64,000 nt of DNA from assembly GCF_900770955.1 (NCBI RefSeq), contig NZ_CAAGLX010000007.1:1-64000 (forward strand). The letters run 5' to 3'. Position 1 is the first letter of the stretch; each line of letters begins with the position of its first letter. Below, piece after piece: positions 42,049 through 52,948 of this stretch. The notes beneath the pieces are model-generated. The model was not told the DNA's origin. It saw only the letters and a list, made by a program, of their open reading frames with translations, and did not search any database. A program made the position numbers and the translations under genes. Origin of the DNA: an uncultured Phascolarctobacterium sp. GTDB lineage: Bacteria > Bacillota > Negativicutes > Acidaminococcales > Acidaminococcaceae.

Positions 42049-42813
42049 CTAGTCCTCCTTTTGCTGGGATTGTACCGGTCTGAACCAGGCTGCAGCTGCT
42101 GCGATGACTACAGTCAGGATAATAGTACGCGTACCGCCGGTAAGTTGCGAGAGCGGCTGCAGATATGCTGCTGCGAAGCTGGCAACGAAGCTTGCAATTA
42201 CAACAGTGAGAATGATGCGGCTTTCGCGTGCCGGCGGAATGATAATAGCAAGGAACATACCAAACAGCGCAACGCTGAGTGCACTTACAATGCGCTCCGG
42301 CAGCGCCGCTCCAGCGATAATGCCGCTGGCTGTGCCAAGCGACCAGCCGGGAATTGCTACGGCCATACCACCATAGTAATAGTATGGATTCAAAACACCG
42401 GGACGGGAGATAGCGATACCGAAAAGCTCATCCGTTACAGCGAAGGCTATAGCCAGACGATGTATAAAGCTTTGCGCTGTACTGAGCCTTTGGCTCAGTG
42501 CGCAGCTCATCAGCATGTAGCGTGCATTGGCGATGAGGGTGACCAGTGCTACTTCGGTATAGCTGGCATTTTGTCCTATGAGGGTAATGGCGGCAAATTC
42601 ACCGGCTGAAGTGTTGTTGAGCAGGCTTGTCAGGAAGCCTTGGAATACAGAAAGACCGGATGAACGGCAAATAATTCCCAGAGAAAAGGCTACGGCAAAA
42701 TACCCCAATCCGATGGGGATGCCGTCGTGCAGGCCTTGGCGGAAGGCAGCAGTATTGCTTGAAACATTATTAGTATATACTGAATCGCTATTTTTAGTTG
42801 AAGTTTGCATCAT
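42049..42813 (-). CDS. azlC: Branched-chain amino-acid export subunit AzlC
   Basis: Large subunit of the AzlCD exporter (254 aa): GLHDGIPIGLGYFAVAFSLG, NNTSAGEFAAI, ANARYMLMSCALSQRL, AVTDELFGIAI, PGWSLGTASGII, then three C-terminal TM helices. It lies directly downstream (in map order) of the leucine genes but is separated from them by two hairpins, so it is a separate unit. Start: ATG 42813 preferred; TTG 42828 in frame is the alternative, and no strong ribosome site distinguishes them. Confidence 0.9.
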   Translation of the reverse strand: MMQTSTKNSDSVYTNNVSSNTAAFRQGLHDGIPIGLGYFAVAFSLGIICRSSGLSVFQGFLTSLLNNTSAGEFAAITLIGQNASYTEVALVTLIANARYMLMSCALSQRLSTAQSFIHRLAIAFAVTDELFGIAISRPGVLNPYYYYGGMAVAIPGWSLGTASGIIAGAALPERIVSALSVALFGMFLAIIIPPARESRIILTVVIASFVASFAAAYLQPLSQLTGGTRTIILTVVIAAAAAWFRPVQSQQKED

Positions 42814-42883
42814 AATACACCATGACAATCATAAGAAAATCCAAAAAACAAAAAAATCAAAATATATCAATGCCTAAGTGTTG

Positions 42884-42962
42884 GAAAAATTACCCGTAAA
42901 CCCCAAACGGAAGGCTTACGGGTAGAAAGGCTTTGGTAACCGCTGAGGGGATGGCGTTTACC
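42884..42962 (-). terminator. Double hairpin terminator of leuCDB
   Basis: Reading the minus strand, GGTAAACGC/GCGGTTACC (42935-42962), then TACCCGTAA/TTACGGGTA (42891-42924) followed by ATTTTT. Confidence 0.75.
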
Positions 42963-42970
42963 GGGAATGG

Positions 42971-44044
42971 TTATTTGAGCAGCTCCTGAGCAACAAGATG
43001 TCCCATTTCGGAAGTGGAAACCTTCTTCAGGCCTTCTGCATAAAGGTCTGGAGTGCGGTAGCCCTGCTCCATAACTGCGTCAACAGCAGCTTCCATAGCG
43101 TCTGCTGCTTCGTTTTGGTTCAGGGAGTAGCGCAGCATCATAGCAACACTGAGAATGGTTGCCAGCGGGTTAGCGATGCCCTGGCCGGCAATGTCCGGTG
43201 CGCTGCCGTGGATAGGTTCGTACATACCGGTGCCGTCGCCGAGGCTGGCGCTCGGAAGCAGGCCGATGCTGCCTGCGATGGTGCTTGCTTCATCACTGAG
43301 AATATCACCAAAGATATTATTGGTCAAAATAACGTCAAACTGCTTCGGATTCAGCACTAACTGCATAGCGCAGTTGTCAACATAGAAGTTATTCAGCTCA
43401 ACTTCCGGATAATCCTTAGCCTGCATTTCGGCAACAATTTTACGCCACATGCGGCTGGAGCCCAATACGTTAGCTTTATCAACGCTGGTTACCTTGCCAC
43501 GGCGTTTTTTGGCAGCTTCAAATGCAAAACGGGCAATACGCTCAACCTCCGGACGAGTGTAAAGCTCAATGTCGCTTGCTTCCTCAACGCCGTCAGCGTT
43601 TATGTGTGCTTCGGTGTGCTCGCCGAAGTAGATGCCGCCGGTAAGCTCACGTACGATTAACAGGTCGGCACCTTCGGCACGCTCTGTCTTCAGCGGAGAA
43701 AGATGCGCCGTGAATTTGGAAACGGTCATCGGGCGCAGGTTGCAGTACAGGCCCAAAGCCTTGCGAATACCGAGCAGGCCTTTTTCCGGGCGGATATCCG
43801 GTGCAACATTATCCCATTTCGGTCCGCCGACAGCGCCGAGCAGTACTGCGTCAGCAGCCTTAGCGCTGGCAATGGTTGCCTCCGGCAGGGGAACGCCGGT
43901 TGCGTCGATTGCGCAGCCGCCGATGAGTTGCTTGTCATATTCAATTTCAAAACCGAATTTTTTGGCAGCAGCGTCGAGAACCTCTACCGCTGCATCAACT
44001 ATTTCTACACCAATGCCGTCACCGGGCAGTAAGCAAATCTTCAT
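42971..44044 (-). CDS. leuB: 3-isopropylmalate dehydrogenase
   Basis: Oxidative decarboxylation of 3-isopropylmalate in leucine synthesis (357 aa). LLPGDGIGVEI, AVLLGAVGGPKWD, LRPMTVSKF, RELTGGIYFGE, the catalytic Lys/Tyr region, NIFGDILSDEAS (metal Asp residues), IHGSAPDIAGQGIANP. ATG overlaps the leuD stop by one base (ends 44044), so coupled. Last of the leuCDB unit. Confidence 0.96.
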   Translation of the reverse strand: MKICLLPGDGIGVEIVDAAVEVLDAAAKKFGFEIEYDKQLIGGCAIDATGVPLPEATIASAKAADAVLLGAVGGPKWDNVAPDIRPEKGLLGIRKALGLYCNLRPMTVSKFTAHLSPLKTERAEGADLLIVRELTGGIYFGEHTEAHINADGVEEASDIELYTRPEVERIARFAFEAAKKRRGKVTSVDKANVLGSSRMWRKIVAEMQAKDYPEVELNNFYVDNCAMQLVLNPKQFDVILTNNIFGDILSDEASTIAGSIGLLPSASLGDGTGMYEPIHGSAPDIAGQGIANPLATILSVAMMLRYSLNQNEAADAMEAAVDAVMEQGYRTPDLYAEGLKKVSTSEMGHLVAQELLK

Positions 44045-44534
44045 TATTTGTTTTCTCCTTTAATATAATTAATCAGGCCGCCGCAGTCTGCGATATGCTG
44101 GATGAATTCCGGCAGCGGTTTTGTTTTGATAGTAATATTTTTGTTGAGGATTTTGATTTCACCCTTGTTTACATCAACGTCGATTTCATCGCCGGGTTCA
44201 ATCTTTTCTACGTCGGCGCCTATTTCCAGCACCGGCAGGCCGATGTTGATAGCATTGCGGTAGAAGATACGGGCAAAGCTGTCTGCTACGATGCATTTGA
44301 TGCCTTTAACCTTTAATACTACCGGGGCATGCTCACGGGAGGAGCCGCAGCCGAAGTTTTTGCCGGCTACGATATAATCGCCGGGTTGCACGTTGGCGGC
44401 GAAGTTAATTTCCAGGTTTTCCTTCGCATCCTCCATAGCGTGTTCTGCTAATTCCTTGAAGTCGGCAATGTTCAGATATCTTGCCGGAATAATAACGTCT
44501 GTATCGATGTGGTCGCCGTAACGCCAAACTTTGC

Positions 44535-44538
<4 letters not shown>
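44044..44538 (-). CDS. leuD: 3-isopropylmalate dehydratase small subunit
   Basis: Swivel domain of isopropylmalate isomerase (164 aa), partner of LeuC. HIDTDVIIPARYLN, VAGKNFGCGSSREHAPVVLK, DSFARIFYRNAINIGLP. Short form typical of Firmicutes and archaea-like LeuD. Overlaps leuC by 4 bases. Confidence 0.96.
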
Positions 44539-45800
<1,262 letters not shown>

Positions 45801-46030
45801 AAGTTTAAACCTTCTTTCTTAACTGGCCGCTGATAAAGCAGTATCTGCTTCAGAAGCGCTCCTGACGCTAAGACCTGGTTTTTACAAGCGTAGCGTAGTA
45901 AAAACTGTTGGTCGTGCTAATCCCCGTAGGGGGATGAGTACTAATGTGTACGCCGTCGTCGCGCTTCTTCGCATCTGCTACGTTCTGAGCGGCCTGCGAA
46001 TAATTTACTGTGTGGAGCGGGAGAGCGTAA
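45801..46030 (-). other. Leader segment between T-box terminator and leuC
   Basis: About 230 bases without a gene. It contains CCCC-TAC-GGGG (45922-45934) and the 14-base GTACGCCGTCGTCG (45948-45961) that recurs at 54270-54283. Confidence 0.45.
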
Positions 46031-46303
46031 AATAAAAGCCCCTATCTGCGCTTGCAGATAGGGGCGAAATTTTTCGCGGTACCACCCTAAGTTGTACTTA
46101 ATTTTCCCGATTAGCGAATCGGCAGCGTAACGTGCTGGAAGCGTCTGCTCCTACTTGGTTCAGAGAAGCTGCTCGCGGGTGAGCTTCTTTGCCTGCTTGC
46201 CGGCGGCTTGCACCAAACGCCGTCTCTCTGGATGCTGGGAGCAGGTAAATTTTCCCGGTCGTTGCATTTTGTTCTTAAATTAAAACAAACACATCGCTGT
46301 GTT
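46031..46303 (-). promoter_or_regulatory. T-box leader (leucine) of leuCDB
   Basis: On the minus strand: Stem I between AGAGAG (near 46225) and TTCTCTG (near 46160), the AGTAGGAGCAG region, the T-box AGGGTGGTACCGCG (46075-46088) and terminator GCCCCTATCTGC/GCAGATAGGGGC (46038-46065) with TTTTATTTT. Near the 3' side of Stem I, CTC (in AAGCTCACC) or CTT (in CAGCTTCTC) can serve as specifier; both are leucine codons, matching the genes. Uncharged tRNA-Leu would bind and favour the antiterminator. Confidence 0.9.
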
Positions 46304-46309
46304 CTTCAC

Positions 46310-46338
46310 ATTATCGCAATAATTTCACGCTTTGTCAA
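46310..46338 (-). promoter_or_regulatory. leuCDB promoter
   Basis: Minus strand TTGACA (46333-46338), 17-base spacer, GATAAT (46310-46315). Confidence 0.8.
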
Positions 46339-46481
46339 GTGTGAAGTTGAAAATGCCTAGAAAAATATTTAGTGTACATTGGAAATGGAAAAAAGTACTA
46401 TAAAATTTAAGAGAATACAGAAATAAAAAACTAGCCTCTTTCAGAAAACTGCCTTTTCAGAACTTTTGTTACTCAAATAAA

Positions 46482-46526
46482 TATACATGTATACAATTTG
46501 CAATCGTGATAGCATAGTATTATAAT
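46482..46526 (+). promoter_or_regulatory. gltBD promoter with upstream palindrome
   Basis: Perfect 12-bp palindrome TATACATGTATA (46482-46493), then TTGCAA (46498-46503), 17-base spacer, TATAAT (46521-46526). The palindrome abuts the -35, a usual position for a regulator. Confidence 0.6.
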
Positions 46527-46619
46527 TAAAATTACAGTTGCTGTGGTGGTCTTTAATAGAAACACTAATAGAGCTGCTAACAGATTTACAGATAAAATGC
46601 TTTGAGAGGGGAATTTATT

Positions 46620-49600
46620 ATGAATACTTCGCTGCCCAAAAAACAGGGATTGTATGATCCTTGGTTTGAACACGATGCCTGCGGTGTTGGCGTAGTTGCC
46701 AATATTAAGGGCAAGAAGTCTAATAAAATTTTAAGACAGGCTCTGGTGGTTTTACATAATATGGACCATCGCGGCGGTCAGGGAGCAGATATGAATTCCG
46801 GTGACGGTGCCGGCGTACTGCTGCAGATTCCGCATAACTTTTTTGTCAAAGAATGCGCCAAGCAGGATGTGGAGCTGCCGGAAGCAGGAAAATATGCCGT
46901 CGGTTTTATCTTCCTGCCGCCGGACGTTGTAGAAAGAGAGAATGTTCAGCGTCACTTTGAACGTATTGTCGAAGCAAATGGTCAAGGAATTATTGCCTGG
47001 CGTAAGGTGCCTGTGCATCCGGAGGTTTTGGGTGAAAAATCACGTCAGAGCATGCCGTTTATGGCGCAGGTTTTTATCCGTCCGTCAGCTGATGTTCTGG
47101 ACCGCCTGGATATTGACGATAATGCGTTTGAGCGCAAGCTGTACTGCATCCGTCGTGAGGCCGAAAACTATATCCGTTACGGCAAGCTGCGCGGCGGCAA
47201 GTACTTTTATGTTTCCAGTCTTTCCTCACGTACTATTGTCTATAAAGGCATGCTGACAACACAGCAGCTGCAAACCTTTTATGTTGATATGGAGGACAGC
47301 TCTATTGAAACAGCAATGGCTTTGGTTCATTCACGTTTCAGCACCAATACATTTCCCAGCTGGGAGAGAGCTCATCCATACCGTTATCTGATGCATAACG
47401 GTGAAATAAATACATTGCGCGGTAATATCAACTGGATGCGTGCACGTCAGACAATGTGCGGCAACAGTCTTTGGGGTAATGATATCCGGAAGGTTATGCC
47501 GATTGTTGATGAAACCGGTTCCGATTCCGGTATGTTTGATAATGTTTTGGAATTTTTGCTGATGAGTGGACGCAGTCTGCCTCATGCCGTTATGATGATG
47601 ATTCCTGAGCCGTGGGGCAAAAATCCGCATTTGGATGATGACCTGAAGGCCTTCTTCGAATATCACAATTCGCTGATTGAGGCATGGGACGGACCTGCCG
47701 CTATGGCCTTTACTGATGGCCGTACTATTTGCGCTGCATTGGACCGCAATGGTCTCAGACCGTCGCGTTATTATATTACAAATGATGACACTATCGTTCT
47801 CGCATCTGAGGTCGGTGTAGTAGATATTGATCCGGCAACTATTGTAAAAAAAGACCGGCTGCGTCCGGGACGTATGCTGGTGATTGATACGGAGCAAGGA
47901 CGCATCATAGGTAATGATGAGATTAAGCATCAGATTGCCTGCGAGCATCCATATCGTAAATGGCTGGAAGAAAATTCCATTAAGTTGAAAAATATTCCGC
48001 TTAAGAGTGAACTGCCGGTGACGGATTCACAGACGTTGATGCAGCGTCAGCGTGCCTTTGGCTATACGCTGGAGGATTTGACCAAGTTTCTGCGTCCTAT
48101 GGCGCAAAAGGGCATTGACCCGTTGGGAGCAATGGGCAATGATGCACCGTTGGCAGTGCTCAGCGAAAAGCCACAGCTTTTATATAATTACTTTAAACAG
48201 CTCTTTGCGCAGGTAACGAATCCTCCTATCGATGCTATCCGTGAGGAGGTTTTTACAGATACAACAAGCGGTATCGGTCCGGAACTGAATCTGATTGACC
48301 CGCAGCCGGAAAGCTGCCACCAGATTTCTGCCGAATCTCCGGTATTAAGCAATATCGAGCTTGCCAAGCTGAAAAACATTCCTGACTTTAAGGCAGCAAC
48401 AATTCCTATGCTTTACAAGGTTGCTGATGGCGGTGCCGGCTTGAAAAAGGCTTTAGATACAATATTTGCCGCTGCAGACAAAAACATTGCGGAAGGCAAG
48501 TGTATTTTAATCTTATCCGACCGCGGCATTACTAAAGAGATGGCGGCAGTTCCTGCTTTGCTGGCAGGTGCAGGTCTGCATCATCATCTGATTAAAAATG
48601 GTACGCGTCTGCGTGCTTCTATTATCATAGAATCTGCTGAGCCGCGCGAGGTACACCATATGGCGTTGCTTTTAGGCTATGGCGTCAGCGGTATTAATCC
48701 GTATCTTGCTTTTGAAAGCCTGGAGCATATGTGTGCTGACGGAATGCTGGATATCAGCTTTGAGAAGGCTGCTGAAAATTATATCAGCGCCTGCACCCAC
48801 GGCATTGCTAAAATCCTGTCAAAAATGGGTATTTCTACTGTACAGTCTTATCGTGGCGCTCAGATTTTTGAAGCTATCGGTATCAGCAGCGCCGTTATTG
48901 AAGAATATTTCACAGGAACTCCGTCGCGTCTTGAAGGCATCGGCCTGGATGAGATTGCCAAAGAGGTTGCTATGCGTCATGAGCCTGCATTTGCTGAGCA
49001 AAACATTGACCTTTTCAGCTATGAATCTGGTTCTCATTATCAATGGCGTAACGGCGGAGAGCAGCATATGCTTAATCCGGAAACGATTGTCAAGCTGCAG
49101 CAGGCCTGCAAGACCGGTGATTATAAGCTCTTTAAGGAGTTCAGCAAGCAGTTGCGCGGCAGTGCCTTTGCCAACCAGAATCTTCGCAGCATGCTGACCT
49201 TTACACCGCAGCGTCTGCCGGTAAATATCGATGAGGTAGAATCTGTAGAAAGCATTTGTCATCGTTTTAAGACAGGTGCTATGAGCTATGGCTCTTTAAG
49301 TCAGGAGGCGCATGAATGTCTGGCAATTGCTATGAACCGTATCGGTGGCAAGAGCAATACAGGAGAAGGCGGCGAGAATCCCAGCCGTTTTGCACCGTTG
49401 CCTGATGGCGACAGTAAACGCAGCGCAATTAAGCAGGTTGCAAGCGGCCGTTTTGGTGTAACCAGCAATTATCTTGTCAATGCGGACGAAATCCAGATTA
49501 AAATTGCGCAGGGTGCTAAGCCCGGCGAAGGCGGACAGCTGCCGGGAGGCAAGGTTTATCCCTGGATTGCCGAATGTCGCGGTACGACGGCAGGCATTGG

Positions 49601-51200
49601 TTTGATTTCCCCTCCGCCTCATCATGATATCTATTCGATTGAAGATTTGGCCGAGCTGATTCATGATCTGAAGAACGCTAATCCACGTGCCCGCATCAGT
49701 GTCAAGCTTGTAAGCGAGGTTGGCGTCGGTACAATTGCTGCCGGCGTAGTCAAGGCCTGTGCAGATGTTGTACTCATCAGCGGTTATGATGGCGGTACCG
49801 GTGCTTCTCCGCGTACTTCCATCAACCATGCCGGACTGCCGTGGGAAATGGGGCTTATGGAAACACACCAGACGCTGCTGCTGAATAATCTGCGCGACCG
49901 TGTAACGCTGGAAACAGACGGTAAGCTGATGACGGGACGCGATGTTATTATTGCTGCTCTGCTGGGTGCAGAGGAATTTGGCTTTGCAACAGCTCCACTG
50001 GTAGCTATCGGTTGTATCATGATGCGTGTATGCAATCTTAATACCTGCCCGATGGGTGTGGCAACGCAGGATCCGGAGCTGCGCAAGAATTTCCACGGCA
50101 AGCCGGAATATGTTGTCAACTTCATGCACTTCATTGCGCAGGAGGTTCGTGAATATATGGCGATGCTCGGCTTCCGTACTATCGACGAGATGGTCGGCCG
50201 TACCGAGGTATTGCTGCCTAAGCCGGCAGAGGAACGCAACTGGAAAAATAAGAATCTGGATTTGGCGCCGCTGCTGTATAAGCCGGAGGTGGAGCCGGGT
50301 GCAAGCCAGGTTTGCACCAAAAAGCAGAACCATCAGCTGGAAAAATCGCTTGATATGCGCGAGCTGCTGGATATTTGCCGCAGCAATCTGGAAACGAAAA
50401 AGCCTGTTGCGATTACGCTGCCGATTAAGAATACGGACCGCGTTGTCGGTACGATTTTGGGCAGTGAAATTACCCGCCGCTACGGTGCCGAGGGATTGCC
50501 CGCCGACACCATCAACCTGCACTTCAAGGGTAGCGCAGGCCAAAGCTTCGGTGCCTTTCTGCCGAAGGGCGTTACGCTGGAGCTTGAGGGCGATGCCAAT
50601 GACCATGTAGGCAAGGGGCTTTCCGGCGGCAAGCTGATTATTTATCCTGACAGTGATGCACGTTTTAATCCGCATGAAAATGTTATTATCGGCAACGTTG
50701 CCTTTTACGGTGCAACGAGCGGTGAAGCTTATATCAGCGGTACTGCCGGTGAACGCTTCTGCATCCGTAACAGTGGCGTGAACGCTGTTGTTGAGGGTGT
50801 TGGTGACCATGGCTGTGAATATATGACCGGTGGTACGGTAGTTATTTTGGGACGTACAGGACGCAATTTTGCTGCCGGCATGAGCGGCGGTACGGCCTAT
50901 GTTTTGGATATGCAGGGTGATTTTGCTACCTACTGCAATAAAGAAATCGTACTGTTGGAAAAACTGGAGGAAATCGGCGACAGTCTGACGGTAAAGAAAA
51001 TGCTGCTGCAGCATGCAGAGCATACCGGCAGTAAGCTGGCTTTAGAGATATTGGATAACTGGGATGAATATCAGGACAAATTTGTCAAGGTTATTCCTAA
51101 AGAATATAAGCTTGTTACGCAGAAGCTTAATGAGTATCTGCAGCAGGGGATGAGCACAGAGGCTGCCACCCTGAAGGTGTTTGAGGAGGTGAAGGCATAA
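46620..51200 (+). CDS. gltB: Glutamate synthase (NADPH), large subunit
   Basis: Transfers glutamine amide nitrogen to 2-oxoglutarate (1526 aa, full length). N-terminal class II amidotransferase with catalytic Cys21 (DACGVGVV) after a 20-residue propeptide, HSRFSTNTFPSWERAHPYR, HNGEINTLRGN; central domain; FMN synthase domain with GEGGENPSRF, GAKPGEGGQLPGGKV, SGYDGGTGASPRTSI; 3Fe-4S cysteines in CNLNTCPMGVATQD; C-terminal GXGXG beta-helix. ATG 46620 with GAGAGGGG; the upstream in-frame TTG at 46602 is inside that site. Coupled to gltD (TAATG). Confidence 0.96.
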   Translation: MNTSLPKKQGLYDPWFEHDACGVGVVANIKGKKSNKILRQALVVLHNMDHRGGQGADMNSGDGAGVLLQIPHNFFVKECAKQDVELPEAGKYAVGFIFLPPDVVERENVQRHFERIVEANGQGIIAWRKVPVHPEVLGEKSRQSMPFMAQVFIRPSADVLDRLDIDDNAFERKLYCIRREAENYIRYGKLRGGKYFYVSSLSSRTIVYKGMLTTQQLQTFYVDMEDSSIETAMALVHSRFSTNTFPSWERAHPYRYLMHNGEINTLRGNINWMRARQTMCGNSLWGNDIRKVMPIVDETGSDSGMFDNVLEFLLMSGRSLPHAVMMMIPEPWGKNPHLDDDLKAFFEYHNSLIEAWDGPAAMAFTDGRTICAALDRNGLRPSRYYITNDDTIVLASEVGVVDIDPATIVKKDRLRPGRMLVIDTEQGRIIGNDEIKHQIACEHPYRKWLEENSIKLKNIPLKSELPVTDSQTLMQRQRAFGYTLEDLTKFLRPMAQKGIDPLGAMGNDAPLAVLSEKPQLLYNYFKQLFAQVTNPPIDAIREEVFTDTTSGIGPELNLIDPQPESCHQISAESPVLSNIELAKLKNIPDFKAATIPMLYKVADGGAGLKKALDTIFAAADKNIAEGKCILILSDRGITKEMAAVPALLAGAGLHHHLIKNGTRLRASIIIESAEPREVHHMALLLGYGVSGINPYLAFESLEHMCADGMLDISFEKAAENYISACTHGIAKILSKMGISTVQSYRGAQIFEAIGISSAVIEEYFTGTPSRLEGIGLDEIAKEVAMRHEPAFAEQNIDLFSYESGSHYQWRNGGEQHMLNPETIVKLQQACKTGDYKLFKEFSKQLRGSAFANQNLRSMLTFTPQRLPVNIDEVESVESICHRFKTGAMSYGSLSQEAHECLAIAMNRIGGKSNTGEGGENPSRFAPLPDGDSKRSAIKQVASGRFGVTSNYLVNADEIQIKIAQGAKPGEGGQLPGGKVYPWIAECRGTTAGIGLISPPPHHDIYSIEDLAELIHDLKNANPRARISVKLVSEVGVGTIAAGVVKACADVVLISGYDGGTGASPRTSINHAGLPWEMGLMETHQTLLLNNLRDRVTLETDGKLMTGRDVIIAALLGAEEFGFATAPLVAIGCIMMRVCNLNTCPMGVATQDPELRKNFHGKPEYVVNFMHFIAQEVREYMAMLGFRTIDEMVGRTEVLLPKPAEERNWKNKNLDLAPLLYKPEVEPGASQVCTKKQNHQLEKSLDMRELLDICRSNLETKKPVAITLPIKNTDRVVGTILGSEITRRYGAEGLPADTINLHFKGSAGQSFGAFLPKGVTLELEGDANDHVGKGLSGGKLIIYPDSDARFNPHENVIIGNVAFYGATSGEAYISGTAGERFCIRNSGVNAVVEGVGDHGCEYMTGGTVVILGRTGRNFAAGMSGGTAYVLDMQGDFATYCNKEIVLLEKLEEIGDSLTVKKMLLQHAEHTGSKLALEILDNWDEYQDKFVKVIPKEYKLVTQKLNEYLQQGMSTEAATLKVFEEVKA

Positions 51201-52669
51201 TGGGTAAGCCGACCGGATTTATGGATTACAAGCGTACGGAGCTTGCTTTGCGTGCCCCCGAAGAAAGAATTAAGGATTGGCAGGAAATTAAGACGAGCAG
51301 TCTGCCGCACAAGGAAGCACTGCGCTGCCAGGCAGCGCGCTGTATGGATTGCGGTGTTCCCTTCTGCCATAGCGGTGTAATGATTAACCGTATGGTTTCC
51401 GGCTGCCCGCTGCATAATCTGATGCCTGAATTCAATGATCTTGTTTATCACGGGATGGATGATTATGCCTATGCCCGTCTTAATAAAACCAACAATTTTC
51501 CGGAATTTACATCTCACGTCTGCCCTGCTCCCTGTGAGGGTGCCTGCAATGCAGGACTGGTGAATAATCCTGTTACCATTCGCAACATTGAGCAGTATGT
51601 AATTGAAAACGCCTTTGAGCATGGATTGGTAAAACCAAATAAGCCTGCCAGGCGCAGCAGTAAAAAGGTTGCCGTTATCGGCAGCGGACCTGCCGGTCTT
51701 GCCTGTGCCGATGAGCTGAACAAGGACGGTCACAGCGTTACTGTTTACGAGCGTGCAGACCGTGCAGGCGGTCTGCTGATGTACGGTGTTCCCAATATGA
51801 AGCTGGACAAAAAGCTGGTAGAGCGGCGTGTTAAATTACTGGAGGACGCCGGTGTAAGATTTGTCTTAAACAGCGAAATCGGCGTAAAGCTTGCTTCCAG
51901 CACATTATTGGAGGAATATGATGCTGTGGTACTGTGTACCGGTGCGACAGTACCGCGTGATTTACCAGTTGCCGGACGCGAGCTAGAGGGCATTTATTTC
52001 GCTAAGGACTATCTGGAAAGCGTAACCAAGAGCCTGCTGAACAGCAATCTGGAGGATGGATTTGCTATTGATGCCAAGGATAAGGATGTTGTCATAATCG
52101 GCGGCGGTGATACCGGCAATGATTGTATGGCAACCGTTATCCGTCAGGGCTGCCGCAGCGTACGCCAGCTGGAAATCAATCCCTGTCTGCCGCACAGCCG
52201 CACAGCGGATAATCCATGGCCGCAGTTTCCGCGTATCTTTAAAACGGATTACGGTCAGGAGGAGGCTATTCATAAATTTAAACAGGATCCGCGCGAATTC
52301 TGCATTACAACTAAAGAATTCATAGGTGATGATGGCAAGGTCAGCGGTCTGCGCTTGTGCCAAAATGAATGGAAGCAGATAAACGGACGCTTGGTGCCGG
52401 CAGATATCCCTGGGACAGAACATGTTGTACCGGCACAGCTGGTGCTCCTGGCTATGGGTTTTGTGGGCAGCGAAGAGCGATTGCTCGAGGAATTCAAGCT
52501 GGCGAAGGCACCTAACGGCAGCATAGCGGCTGATGACAGCAGCTATGCGACCAATGTGCCCGGCGTTTTTGCCGCCGGTGACGCACGTCGCGGGCAGAGT
52601 CTGGTGGTGTGGGCTATTGCCGAAGGGCGTGGCGCCGCACATGCAGTTGATAAATTTTTGCAGAAATAA
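51200..52669 (+). CDS. gltD: Glutamate synthase (NADPH), small subunit
   Basis: Electron-input subunit (489 aa): N-terminal Cys clusters CQAARCMDCGVPFC and CPAPCEGAC for 4Fe-4S, FAD loop VAVIGSGPAGLACADEL, NADPH loop VVIIGGGDTGNDCM, and VFAAGDARRGQSLVVWAI. It passes electrons from NADPH to the FMN of GltB. The ATG shares one base with the gltB stop. Terminator at 52698. Confidence 0.96.
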   Translation: MGKPTGFMDYKRTELALRAPEERIKDWQEIKTSSLPHKEALRCQAARCMDCGVPFCHSGVMINRMVSGCPLHNLMPEFNDLVYHGMDDYAYARLNKTNNFPEFTSHVCPAPCEGACNAGLVNNPVTIRNIEQYVIENAFEHGLVKPNKPARRSSKKVAVIGSGPAGLACADELNKDGHSVTVYERADRAGGLLMYGVPNMKLDKKLVERRVKLLEDAGVRFVLNSEIGVKLASSTLLEEYDAVVLCTGATVPRDLPVAGRELEGIYFAKDYLESVTKSLLNSNLEDGFAIDAKDKDVVIIGGGDTGNDCMATVIRQGCRSVRQLEINPCLPHSRTADNPWPQFPRIFKTDYGQEEAIHKFKQDPREFCITTKEFIGDDGKVSGLRLCQNEWKQINGRLVPADIPGTEHVVPAQLVLLAMGFVGSEERLLEEFKLAKAPNGSIAADDSSYATNVPGVFAAGDARRGQSLVVWAIAEGRGAAHAVDKFLQK

Positions 52670-52697
52670 GCAATAAGGTTCTCCTTTTCTTTTATAG

Positions 52698-52750
52698 ATG
52701 TGCTTGCAGCTTTTGTATATATAAAAAAATAGCTGCAGGCACATTTTTTA
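52698..52750 (+). terminator. gltBD terminator
   Basis: ATGTGCTTGCAGCT / AGCTGCAGGCACAT with TTTTTTA. Confidence 0.85.
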
Positions 52751-52866
52751 TTAGCTTCAGCCTTGAAATAATAGCTGCTGCAGCTGGCGCACTGTCTGCG
52801 ACATACCGACAGGAAGTGAAATCTTCGCAAACTAAACGCTTTTCTGCGGAATTGCTGCTTCCCACG

Positions 52867-52896
52867 TTGCACTTTCCCTGCAAGATAAGCTATAAT
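52867..52896 (+). promoter_or_regulatory. obg promoter
   Basis: TTGCAC (52867-52872), 18-base spacer, TATAAT (52891-52896). Confidence 0.6.
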
Positions 52897-52948
52897 ATAG
52901 ATAAATATACCTAGCAATAGCTAAATTTACGATATAGGAGAAGACAAA

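Noticed and set aside
46602..46619. TTG start for gltB at 46602
   Set aside because: It lies inside the ribosome-binding site; ATG 46620 places the catalytic Cys after a normal-length propeptide.
49296..51023. 575-codon minus-strand ORF opposite gltB
   Set aside because: Shadow of a strongly coding plus-strand gene; no start signal and no family motifs.
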